Assembly (NCBI GenBank): GCA_910580015.1
Contig: CAJTVT010000035.1
Coordinates: 1-31,085 of the forward strand
Direction: 5' to 3'
Origin: an uncultured Lachnospiraceae bacterium
GTDB taxonomy: Bacteria; Bacillota; Clostridia; Lachnospirales; Lachnospiraceae
DNA: 31,085 nt
The translations under genes were made by a program, and so were the position numbers. The notes below the pieces were generated by a model. That model was not told the DNA's origin, ran no database searches, and was given only the letters and a program-made list of their open reading frames with translations. Shown one piece after another: positions 25,341 to 31,085 of the stretch. Within the stretch, counting starts at the first letter, position 1; each line of letters begins with the position of its first letter.

Positions 25341-25946
25341 ATGAGAAAATATGGCTATGTTCGTATATCAACAAAAGAACAGAATCCACAGCGACAGTTG
25401 AAGGCATTGCAGGAACAAGATGTTTTATGTGAGGATATTTACCTGGATCAAATGTCAGGGAAAGATTTTTTGCGGCCACAATATCAAAAATTGTTAAGAA
25501 AGCTGAAAAAGGGGGATTTGCTCATTATAAAGAGCATTGACCGACTGGGGAGGGATTATGGGGAAATTTTGGAACAGTGGAGACGGATTACAAAGGAGAT
25601 CGGCGCTGATATCCAGGTACTGGATATGCCGCTGTTAAACACCAATACCATTCACAGGGATCTAACAGGTATCTTTATTTCGGATTTAGCGCTGCAAATT
25701 CTGGCATATGTGGCAGAAACAGAACGTGCTTTTATCCGTCAGAGACAGGCAGAAGGGATTGCGGCAGCAAAAGCGAAGGGAGTAAGATTTGGTTGTCAGA
25801 AAATGGAGGTGCCTGTTGATTTTAAAAAGTATTTTGATTTGTGGAGGTCTGGGCAGATTTCCACGCGGAAGGCGGCCGAGTCGTTGCACATGAGCCATTC
25901 GACCTTTTATCGCAGGTGCAGAGAATATATGGAAGAAATTGGATAA
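25341..25946 (+). CDS. Small serine recombinase (resolvase/invertase type)
   Basis: A 201-residue recombinase. The catalytic domain begins MRKYGYVRIS with nucleophile S10 and contains SIDRLGRDY and the long helix ETERAFIRQRQAEGIAAAKA. A short helix-turn-helix of the Hin/Tn3 resolvase class follows (ISTRKAAESLHMSHSTFYRR, about residues 170-190). Length is typical for resolvases and invertases, not for large integrases. Ribosome binding site AAGGAGGT is strong. There is no transposase beside it and I could not find paired crossover sites or an invertible segment. It might be a solitary domesticated recombinase or a remnant of a mobile element. A terminator follows at 25989. Confidence 0.9.
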   Translation: MRKYGYVRISTKEQNPQRQLKALQEQDVLCEDIYLDQMSGKDFLRPQYQKLLRKLKKGDLLIIKSIDRLGRDYGEILEQWRRITKEIGADIQVLDMPLLNTNTIHRDLTGIFISDLALQILAYVAETERAFIRQRQAEGIAAAKAKGVRFGCQKMEVPVDFKKYFDLWRSGQISTRKAAESLHMSHSTFYRRCREYMEEIG

Positions 25947-25988
25947 AAATGTAGCAAATAGTAGACAATGAGAAACATTTGGGAATGA

Positions 25989-26018
25989 GCAGATTTGTGG
26001 AGAGAATCTGCTTTTTTT
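25989..26018 (+). terminator. Intrinsic terminator of the recombinase gene
   Basis: GCAGATT at 25989-25995 pairs with AATCTGC at 26005-26011, followed by seven T. Loop of nine bases. Confidence 0.85.
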
Positions 26019-26040
26019 GTTATTAAAAACATTATAACCC

Positions 26041-26076
26041 AAATGTTTCAAAAAGTCTGCTTTGTGAAACGTTTCG
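26041..26076. promoter_or_regulatory. Inverted repeat with cre-like palindrome
   Basis: AAATGTTTCA at 26041-26050 pairs with TGAAACGTTT at 26065-26074 (one G-U). The right arm continues as TGAAACGTTTCG (26065-26076), which resembles a catabolite-response (CcpA) site. It lies about 290 bases before the CHAP gene, far for direct repression. Confidence 0.3.
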
Positions 26077-26123
26077 AGAGTGGGTTTTGGGAGAGGCTGA
26101 AAAAGAAAGGAGATTGAGTGGTT

Positions 26124-26168
26124 ATGGGAAAATGCGTGAAAGGGGGATGGGAATATAGAACCTGTTAA
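26124..26168 (+). CDS. 14-residue ORF with a good ribosome binding site
   Basis: MGKCVKGGWEYRTC followed by TAA. AAAGGAGA at 26106-26113 lies 10 bases ahead. Two Cys enclose a short basic-aromatic core. I do not recognise it; it could be a leader peptide, a peptide remnant or chance. Confidence 0.2.
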   Translation: MGKCVKGGWEYRTC

Positions 26169-26295
26169 TCTGGAAGAGATATAAAGTCTTAGAAGCAGAG
26201 GAAATAGAGGGCATTGATGCTTAGCTGAGAGTTATATGGATTAGATTTGGGGTTAAATCATTATCAATTATAAAGCCGTGATAAGGGATCTATGT

Positions 26296-26346
26296 ATGAA
26301 AAAGCGTATAATAAGTTCATTTCTTGCATTATTTATATTGATTTAG
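26296..26346 (+). pseudogene. Truncated signal-peptide ORF upstream of the CHAP gene
   Basis: ATG 26296 encodes MKKRIISSFLALFILI, an excellent start of a signal peptide, then stops at TAG 26344-26346. It is in the same frame as the CHAP gene starting at 26368, which has its own signal peptide (MKKYITWVLTFF). AAGGG at 26283-26287 is a possible ribosome binding site. It is either a stub of an older signal sequence or a leader peptide that couples translation. Confidence 0.4.
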
Positions 26347-26367
26347 TTGGGAAGGATGGTAAGAGAT

Positions 26368-29300
26368 ATGAAAAAATATATTACATGGGTATTAACATTT
26401 TTTATAATTTTTAATTGTATTGCTGTACATGTGCCTATCAAAGAAGTAAAAGCCGCAAATCAAGCGGATAGTTTAGTATCAAAGGCAAAAAGTCAGATTG
26501 GAATAAAAGAAAGAAGCAGTGGTTCCGATGATATTATGTATAATGATTGGTATTATGGCAGAGTTGTAAATAATAATGGAGTGTCCGGAAAATATGCATG
26601 GTGCGCAGTATTTGTATCATGGTGTGCGAAAGAGGTTGGAATACCTGAACAAATAATTCCTAAAACAAATAATACGACAACCATGAAGAATTTATTACTT
26701 AAGTCAGGTGGAGTTAGCCATCTTAAGGGTTCTGGGTACAGTCCTAAGTGTGGTGATATTATATTTTTTGGTTCTAATGCAGGAAAGCATGTAGGAATTG
26801 TTGATTATACATCAAATGGCAGGGTATATTATATTGACGGAAATAATACACAGACGAATCCTCATGGTGTTCATTATAGCAATTGTTCTTTATCTTATAG
26901 TGATTTGTGGGGATTTGTAACGCCTAATTATTCAGTATCAACGTCTGCTCCGACTAATCCCCAGATATCAAAGAACCAAGTTTGGTACGATATGCAGGAT
27001 AGGATTGAAATAACAGCATATGCAGATGGGGCCACAAATTATTTTATGTCCATGTTTAAAGATGGACATAAAATTATATCGCAAGGGGTAGATGGTGGTA
27101 AATTTGTTATGGATGCTCAAAATTATGGGCAAGGTGATTACAGTGTATATTTTTCTTGTAGTAACAATGCAGGGAGTATTGATACTAAATGGATTGATTT
27201 TTCTGTAGTCGGTGCAGCAGGATATACAGATGTGTTTACGTCAAGTTGGTGGTATGATTTAACAGATATCGTAAGCATAAGTATAAATTCGGTTTGTGCC
27301 AAAGGACAGCGAGTAGAGATTGATCGTGTAACGCCTGAGAATGTATTTTTAGAGAGGGTGATACAGGAAAATTGTGAGCCAACGTACACGATACCAGCGA
27401 CACAATTGGGAATAGGAAATTATTGTGCATATTTTTATGTTTACAATGGTTCTGGGGGCATTTATACAAAAGTTGTATATTTTGAGATTGTGGATAAGCC
27501 AAAGGAAAATGCAGTAGCCTCTACTTCTCAATCAAATTATACTTTAAAAGATGAGGTGGAAATATCTGTAGCAGTTTATTGTTCTAAATACCAATGGATT
27601 GGAATAGAGAGGAATGGAGAAAGGGTTATTACGGAAAGAATTACAGACGCAAAATATAGAATCCCAGCTTCTGATTTAGGAAGAGGAAATTATTCTGCGT
27701 ATTTTACGGTAGCGAATGGATCTGGTGAATATGATACCTCAAAAGTAGAATTTTCCATTGATAATGAAATATCAAATCCGTCTATAGCCATGGCAAAAAA
27801 TAAGTTTGGTTTATCTGAGGATATTAAAATTACTGCCTCAGCAGATGGAGGGATAGAATATTATACAGCAATTATATATGACAATAGTGGTAAAGAGGTT
27901 TTGAGAAAAAAATTTACAGGACAGGATATTTTAATACCATCATCTAAGCTTGGGAAAGGTATTTTTACGGTAAAAGTATTATGCTCAAATTATGCATTTA
28001 ATGCTGAGACAGAGAGTGTAACATTTGAAATAGTTTGTACCCATAGCTATACATCACAGATTTCAACATCCCCCACATGCACAACTCCTGGAGTTAAAAC
28101 ATACATTTGTTCAGGATGTGGAGATACCTATACCGAGACAATAAAAGCTGCGGGTCATAACTATAAAGAGACAATCATCAGACCCACAGAACAGGCACAG
28201 GGTTACACTCTCCACGAATGTACCATATGTGACTATAGTTATAAAAGTGATTATACAGATAGTAAAGAGCATCATTATGTTGTAGTTGAAGAAAAAGAAG
28301 CATCTTGTACCATGGATGGATATAATAAATTCCGATGTACAGACTGTGATAAGGAGTACATCATAGAAATTCCAGCAGAGGGACACGCGTTTGAGACGCA
28401 GGTGATATTGCCCACATGTGAAGAAAAAGGTTATTCCCGTTATGTGTGTTCCGTTTGTGGGGAAAGTTATAATGATACGTATACAGATGAAAAGGGACAC
28501 AATTTTGTGAGTACAGTCACCAAGGAAGCGACCTGTGAGGAAGATGGGATTGTTACCTATACCTGCCAGGAGTGCGGCAAAGAGGAAGCATGTACAATCG
28601 CCAAGCTGGAACACCATTATAAGGAGAGGGTGAAAAAGCAACAAACCTGTACAGATACGGGGATAAAAGAGTATATCTGTGAATTATGTGGTGACACTTA
28701 TACGGAGATTATACCGTCAAACGGTCACAGCTATATAGAAACCGTTATAGAGCCCACATTAGAAGAACGTGGATATACGCTTCATACCTGTACAGAGTGT
28801 GGCGACACCTATAAAGATCGATATACGCCTCCAGCAGGGAGCAGTCATACGTTGGTGAGTGATGCAGCCGTGGAACCTTCTTGTACTCAGGATGGAAAGA
28901 CAGAAGGAAGCCATTGTTCCATATGTGATGAAGTGATAGAGGAGCAGAAAATCATTCCGGCCCTTGGACACGATTACCAAGCAGAGTTTTTTCCAGCGGC
29001 CATGGGGCAGGACGGCAGTATCGGACAGAAATGTTGCAGGTGTGGGGAAACAGATGATGAAACAGAAGTCATTCTTGCACCTAAAACCATCAAACTTTCC
29101 AAAATGTTCCGCGTATACAACGGGAAATCCCAGAAACCATCTGTTGCAGTGAAAGACAGGATAGGAAAATCTTTAAGCAAAAATACGGATTTTACCATTT
29201 CTTATCCAAAAAACATGAAAAATGTAGGAAAATATACTATCAAGATTGAATTTCAGGGAAATTACAACGGAACAGAGGAGAGGGATTTTACCATTATCCC

Positions 29301-29601
29301 AAAAAGTACCAGTATCACCAAAGCAGTTCCAAAGAAAAAAGGAGTTGCCTTAAAGTGGAAAAAACAAAAAGAGCAAGTGAGCGGCTATGAAATCGTTTAT
29401 TCCACAGACAAGAAATTCAGAAAAAATGTAAAGTTAAAAATCATTGGGTCAGCAAAAACAAACGCATATTCTTTGACAAAGTTAAAGTCTGGGAAAAGGT
29501 ATTATGTGAAAATCTGCACCTATAAAAAGGTAAATGTGGACGGCAAAGCAACAAAAATTTATTCCGAATGGTGCAAAGTAAAAACGTTTGTGGTAAAATA
29601 G
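26368..29601 (+). CDS. Secreted CHAP-domain cell-wall hydrolase with Ig-like, Cys-rich and FN3-like repeats
   Basis: A 1077-residue exported protein. Signal peptide 1-30 ends near KAANQAD. CHAP amidase/endopeptidase domain (about 33-190): C79 in YAWCAVFVSW, H141 in KHVGIVDY, then IDGNN (D157/N159); it should cut peptidoglycan stem or cross-link peptides. Four Ig-like repeats follow (about 200-555), sharing a (W/Y)YDxxDxIxI...LGxGNYxAYF theme. Next are nine or so Cys-rich repeats (557-900), then a bacterial Ig-like segment (SKMFRVYNGKSQKPSVAVKD) and a C-terminal FN3-like domain (SGYEIVYSTDKKF). There is no LPXTG or membrane anchor, so it is secreted or wall-associated. ATG 26368 has AAGGATGG 9 bases ahead; TTG 26347 and ATG 26356 are in frame but poorly spaced. 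It may act in growth, adhesion or attack on neighbours. Confidence 0.85.
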   Translation: MKKYITWVLTFFIIFNCIAVHVPIKEVKAANQADSLVSKAKSQIGIKERSSGSDDIMYNDWYYGRVVNNNGVSGKYAWCAVFVSWCAKEVGIPEQIIPKTNNTTTMKNLLLKSGGVSHLKGSGYSPKCGDIIFFGSNAGKHVGIVDYTSNGRVYYIDGNNTQTNPHGVHYSNCSLSYSDLWGFVTPNYSVSTSAPTNPQISKNQVWYDMQDRIEITAYADGATNYFMSMFKDGHKIISQGVDGGKFVMDAQNYGQGDYSVYFSCSNNAGSIDTKWIDFSVVGAAGYTDVFTSSWWYDLTDIVSISINSVCAKGQRVEIDRVTPENVFLERVIQENCEPTYTIPATQLGIGNYCAYFYVYNGSGGIYTKVVYFEIVDKPKENAVASTSQSNYTLKDEVEISVAVYCSKYQWIGIERNGERVITERITDAKYRIPASDLGRGNYSAYFTVANGSGEYDTSKVEFSIDNEISNPSIAMAKNKFGLSEDIKITASADGGIEYYTAIIYDNSGKEVLRKKFTGQDILIPSSKLGKGIFTVKVLCSNYAFNAETESVTFEIVCTHSYTSQISTSPTCTTPGVKTYICSGCGDTYTETIKAAGHNYKETIIRPTEQAQGYTLHECTICDYSYKSDYTDSKEHHYVVVEEKEASCTMDGYNKFRCTDCDKEYIIEIPAEGHAFETQVILPTCEEKGYSRYVCSVCGESYNDTYTDEKGHNFVSTVTKEATCEEDGIVTYTCQECGKEEACTIAKLEHHYKERVKKQQTCTDTGIKEYICELCGDTYTEIIPSNGHSYIETVIEPTLEERGYTLHTCTECGDTYKDRYTPPAGSSHTLVSDAAVEPSCTQDGKTEGSHCSICDEVIEEQKIIPALGHDYQAEFFPAAMGQDGSIGQKCCRCGETDDETEVILAPKTIKLSKMFRVYNGKSQKPSVAVKDRIGKSLSKNTDFTISYPKNMKNVGKYTIKIEFQGNYNGTEERDFTIIPKSTSITKAVPKKKGVALKWKKQKEQVSGYEIVYSTDKKFRKNVKLKIIGSAKTNAYSLTKLKSGKRYYVKICTYKKVNVDGKATKIYSEWCKVKTFVVK
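28036..29070 (+). repeat. Array of ~38-residue Cys-rich repeats within the CHAP protein
   Basis: About nine units of the form C-x4-G-x4-YxCxxCGxxYxxxI-x4-GH-x-(Y/F), for example YICSGCGDTYTETIKAAGHN and YICELCGDTYTEIIPSNGHS. Some units have Leu or Glu instead of the first Cys (RPTEQAQGY, EPTLEERGY). The paired CxxC and the GH suggest zinc ribbons or disulfide-linked stalk modules. Sequence divergence between copies is moderate, so the array is not recent. Confidence 0.8.
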
Positions 29602-29666
29602 GAATATAAAGTACGTTTTTGTATTTACAGACAAAGAGTACATCTTTCAAAGAAGGAGGATCATCG

Positions 29667-30035
29667 ATGAATAAAAAGAAAATCGCTGTGATCGGCGGCT
29701 GCGTTCTCATATTAGGAATAACAGTTGGAGGCATTACAGCAGGGGCCTCTCGTAAGGACATCCATCTTGAGGAGTTTCAAGAAAATATAGTAGTTGACAA
29801 GGACAAGTCCTATTCTGAATATTTGGCGAATACAATCTCATCCACGCTCAAAGAAAATTATGGAATTGCAGATTGTGAGATGGATATCAATTGTTCCAAT
29901 GGCGAAGTTCTCTCTGCCAATGTGAAAGTAGCTGTCGAGGACAAGACAGGCAATGATTTGGAGACAGAAATTATGGATTATCTTTCTACCTCGCTGGGGA
30001 TTTCTGCGAAAAACATTGGGATTTCCTTCTATTGA
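29667..30035 (+). CDS. Small membrane-anchored protein of unknown function
   Basis: A 122-residue protein. MNKKKIAVIGGCVLILGITV is an N-terminal membrane helix or uncleaved signal. The outer domain (about 35-122) alternates helix and strand: YSEYLANTISSTLKENYGIA, then EMDINCSNGEVLSANVKVAV, ending LGISAKNIGISFY. This alpha-beta pattern is vaguely like the C-terminal domain of the sporulation protein SpoIIIAF, but I cannot confirm it. AAGGAGGA at 29653-29660 precedes ATG 29667; a longer frame to 29619 lacks support. It follows the CHAP gene by 65 bases and may be cotranscribed. Its stop is one base before a MITE-like element. Confidence 0.65.
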   Translation: MNKKKIAVIGGCVLILGITVGGITAGASRKDIHLEEFQENIVVDKDKSYSEYLANTISSTLKENYGIADCEMDINCSNGEVLSANVKVAVEDKTGNDLETEIMDYLSTSLGISAKNIGISFY

Positions 30036-30036
30036 T

Positions 30037-30202
30037 CTAGTGTGCTGACCGCATTATATTCAGCCAAACCTCCTTGTCTATCCGCCCATCTGCTGTGTTG
30101 GATTTTCTATCCGTAGCCACCGCTACGCCGTCGAAAATCCGCCTTGCCGATGAGCGAATATCCTGCGGAGTTTCGACAGATATAATGTGGCCAGCACACT
30201 AG
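30037..30202. repeat. MITE-like palindromic element A (166 bp)
   Basis: Terminal inverted repeats begin CTAGTGTGCTG(A/G)CC(G/A)CATTATAT: 30037-30059 against 30180-30202, two mismatches. Inside, TATCCGCCCATC pairs with GATGAGCGAATA (10 of 12), GGATTTTC with GAAAATCC, and GTAGC with GCTAC. The whole element can fold into one long stem. No coding capacity. It starts just after the stop at 30033-30035, so it may also serve as that gene's 3' end. Confidence 0.75.
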
Positions 30203-30310
30203 TGTACTGACCGTATTATATTTAGTTAAACCTATTTATGCATTTTTCAGCTATTTTTACTGATTATAGAAAATTGAATTAGGCTAAATATCGACAGGTC
30301 AATACACTAG
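30199..30310. repeat. MITE-like palindromic element B (112 bp), abutting element A
   Basis: It shares CTAG (30199-30202) with element A and its ends are related: CTAGTGTACTGACC at 30199-30212 against the complement of GGTCAATACACTAG at 30297-30310, then ATATTTAG/CTAAATAT further in. The centre is A+T-rich and unlike that of element A. The two ends are clearly homologous to those of A, which suggests tandem insertion or one element splitting another. Confidence 0.7.
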
Positions 30311-30355
30311 TGGTTCCACATGTACGATTCTACTGAGAAGTCATACGAAAATTTT

Positions 30356-30390
30356 AGCCAGATTCTTTCCTGTTAAGAAAGAATCTGGCT
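30356..30390. terminator. Strong bidirectional terminator
   Basis: AGCCAGATTCTTTC at 30356-30369 is a perfect 14-bp complement of 30377-30390, loop CTGTTAA. On the minus strand it is followed by TAAAATTTT and lies 22 bases past the stop of the 30412-30663 gene, for which it is the natural terminator. On the plus strand the tail is TTCTAATTT. Confidence 0.85.
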
Positions 30391-30411
30391 TTCTAATTTG
30401 ACGACTGTACG

Positions 30412-30663
30412 TTATCCCTGTGTATGCTTATTTTTTCCCTGCTCTCCACAAAGCATATCAATTTCCAGCGGACTTGGGTTGGTATAGGCGCTCTGGGGAA
30501 GAAAGTTGTAGACATCCAGGTAAGAATCCAGCTCCGCGCTGTTCTGGGGTGGTCTTGGGACAGCTCCTGTACAGTCTGTGACAGAGCTTGCTTTTAAATA
30601 ATCATAATTGTCTGTAAGGTCAGGCACCGGATGGGTGTCTTTTTTTCTATTCTCATTGCTCAT
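30412..30663 (-). CDS. Small conserved-looking hypothetical protein (83 residues)
   Basis: A soluble, acidic 83-residue protein, MSNENRKKDTHPVPDLTDNY at the start, with a DCTGAVPRPPQ segment at residues 30-40 and repeated Tyr/Pro/Asp motifs (SYLDVYNFLPQ). I recall similar DCTG(L/A)(I/V)P-type small proteins in Lachnospiraceae but know no function. AAGAAGAGG on the minus strand (30670-30678) sits 6 bases before the ATG, and a strong terminator follows the stop, both of which support a real gene. It stands alone on this strand. Confidence 0.65.
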   Translation of the reverse strand: MSNENRKKDTHPVPDLTDNYDYLKASSVTDCTGAVPRPPQNSAELDSYLDVYNFLPQSAYTNPSPLEIDMLCGEQGKNKHTQG

Positions 30664-31019
30664 AAAATACCTCTTCTTTACAATAAATTTGATTGCTGAG
30701 ATTAGTATCTGTTTTTTCAGAAGGACTATTCATGTTAAAAAATTTATTTCAATCCTAATTTTAACAATATAAATTTTATAGAGAGGATCACAGATTTCAT
30801 TCTCCGTTTGACCTGGAAATCACCGATTACAACAACTGTGAAATGTACAAATATTTTTGCATAGAGTAAAGATTGGTGTGCAAATGAATGGTGTGTTATT
30901 TTATAGAAGATGTAATATCTTGTTAAAACCAAGGGAGTACGATATAATATGGTTAAATTTTTAATGGAAAAAATTGGAAAAACAATTTATTTAGGATTCT
31001 GAGAAAGACATAGGAATCT
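30664..31019. other. Intergenic region between divergent genes
   Basis: A+T-rich and without a convincing ORF. It contains the ribosome binding site of the minus gene at its left end and the promoter for the last gene at 30920-30948. I see no riboswitch-like fold or repeat. Confidence 0.5.
30920..30948 (+). promoter_or_regulatory. Sigma-A promoter for the last gene
   Basis: TTGTTA at 30920-30925, a spacer of exactly 17 bases and a consensus TATAAT at 30943-30948. Transcription would start near 30955, leaving a leader of about 80 bases. Confidence 0.7.
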
Positions 31020-31035
31020 AGGGGGAGGGGTTAGT

Positions 31036-31085
31036 GTGAAAGAAAGTAAAGGACAGCCGATAAATGGCGCACTTAAACAAGCCAT
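31036..31085 (+). CDS. Start of a protein gene cut by the window edge
   Basis: GTG 31036 opens a frame that reads (M)KESKGQPINGALKQA and runs off the end. GGGGGAGGGG at 31021-31030 is an extremely purine-rich ribosome binding site 5 bases ahead, and a good promoter lies upstream. Only 16 full codons are visible, too few to name a family. Confidence 0.5.
   Translation, partial: MKESKGQPINGALKQA

Larger units (their letters stand above)
26077..26367 (+). other. Leader region of the CHAP gene with short ORFs
   Basis: The stretch carries a 14-codon ORF with a good ribosome binding site (26124-26168), a weak promoter candidate (TTTGGG at 26246-26251, 17 bases, TATAAA at 26269-26274) and a truncated signal-peptide ORF (26296-26346). 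I see no other gene. It may be the decayed front of a once larger secreted-protein locus. Confidence 0.4.

Noticed and set aside
25341..25946. Integrase of a genomic island with att sites
   Set aside because: The protein is a small resolvase/invertase type and no tRNA gene or direct-repeat att pair could be found in the window.
28111..28644. 177-codon minus-strand ORF
   Set aside because: It is the antisense shadow of the Cys-rich repeat array in the CHAP gene; its own repeats mirror the coding strand and no ribosome binding site fits.
28036..29070. Possible CRISPR-like or satellite repeat array
   Set aside because: The repetition is at protein level (CxxC, GH motifs) with variable DNA, so it is a protein repeat.

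Overview
The window looks like chromosomal DNA of a low-to-moderate GC Firmicute, most likely a Lachnospiraceae-type Clostridia. The grounds are AAGGAGG-like ribosome binding sites, housekeeping sigma-A promoters with 16-17 bp spacers, a Firmicutes-style topoisomerase III, and several families I associate with Lachnospiraceae (DUF5717/DUF5716-like proteins, a DUF4367-type membrane protein, and a secreted CHAP protein with Cys-rich GH(N/D/S)(Y/F) repeats). I see no rRNA, tRNA, CRISPR array or insertion sequence transposase.

Layout. (1) 1-263: two hairpins closing an upstream unit, then a promoter. (2) 264-4372: an AAA/DUF234-like protein that has lost its Walker A lysine, topoisomerase III (topB), and a left-handed beta-helix protein that overlaps topB by 4 bases. 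(3) 4388-6882: a nearly perfect 71-nt palindrome carrying a promoter, an ABC ATPase and permease pair overlapping by 4 bases, and a terminator. (4) 6883-8973: an orphan DUF4367-like anti-sigma-style protein, a 610-bp non-coding stretch with a terminator and an inverted repeat, a small secreted protein, and an unlisted 30-residue membrane peptide directly behind it. (5) 8963-10054, minus strand: a CobD-like PLP enzyme, divergent from the next block with overlapping promoters.

(6) 10084-16953: four close-packed genes: a large Ig/TPR-like protein (DUF5717-like), a degenerate actin/Hsp70-fold protein (DUF5716-like), a TPR-like adaptor, and a coiled-coil protein with a membrane hairpin. A terminator follows. 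(7) 16989-25237: five co-directional genes: SWIM zinc finger protein, helical-repeat protein, MoxR AAA+ ATPase, DUF5682/TraB-like protein, and VWA (MIDAS) protein. This is a complete MoxR-VWA chaperone-type module with accessory partners. Its physiological target is unknown. The 3' end of the DUF5682-like gene has been duplicated twice in tandem, in frame, beyond its stop codon. Blocks 6 and 7 together make nine consecutive scaffold and ATPase genes with no metabolic enzyme; this is my main candidate for an under-described system.

(8) 25269-25946: a very short hydrophobic ORF and a small serine recombinase, with a terminator. (9) 25947-29601: a non-coding stretch with short ORFs and a cre-like palindrome, then a 1077-residue secreted CHAP/Ig/Cys-repeat/FN3 protein preceded by an in-frame truncated signal peptide. 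(10) 29667-31085: a small membrane-anchored protein, two abutting MITE-like palindromic elements sharing CTAG, a bidirectional terminator, a short minus-strand hypothetical gene, and a good promoter driving a CDS that runs off the window.

Family assignments rest on reading motifs by eye; no database search was possible. Start codons were chosen by ribosome binding site spacing, and several differ from the longest possible reading frame.
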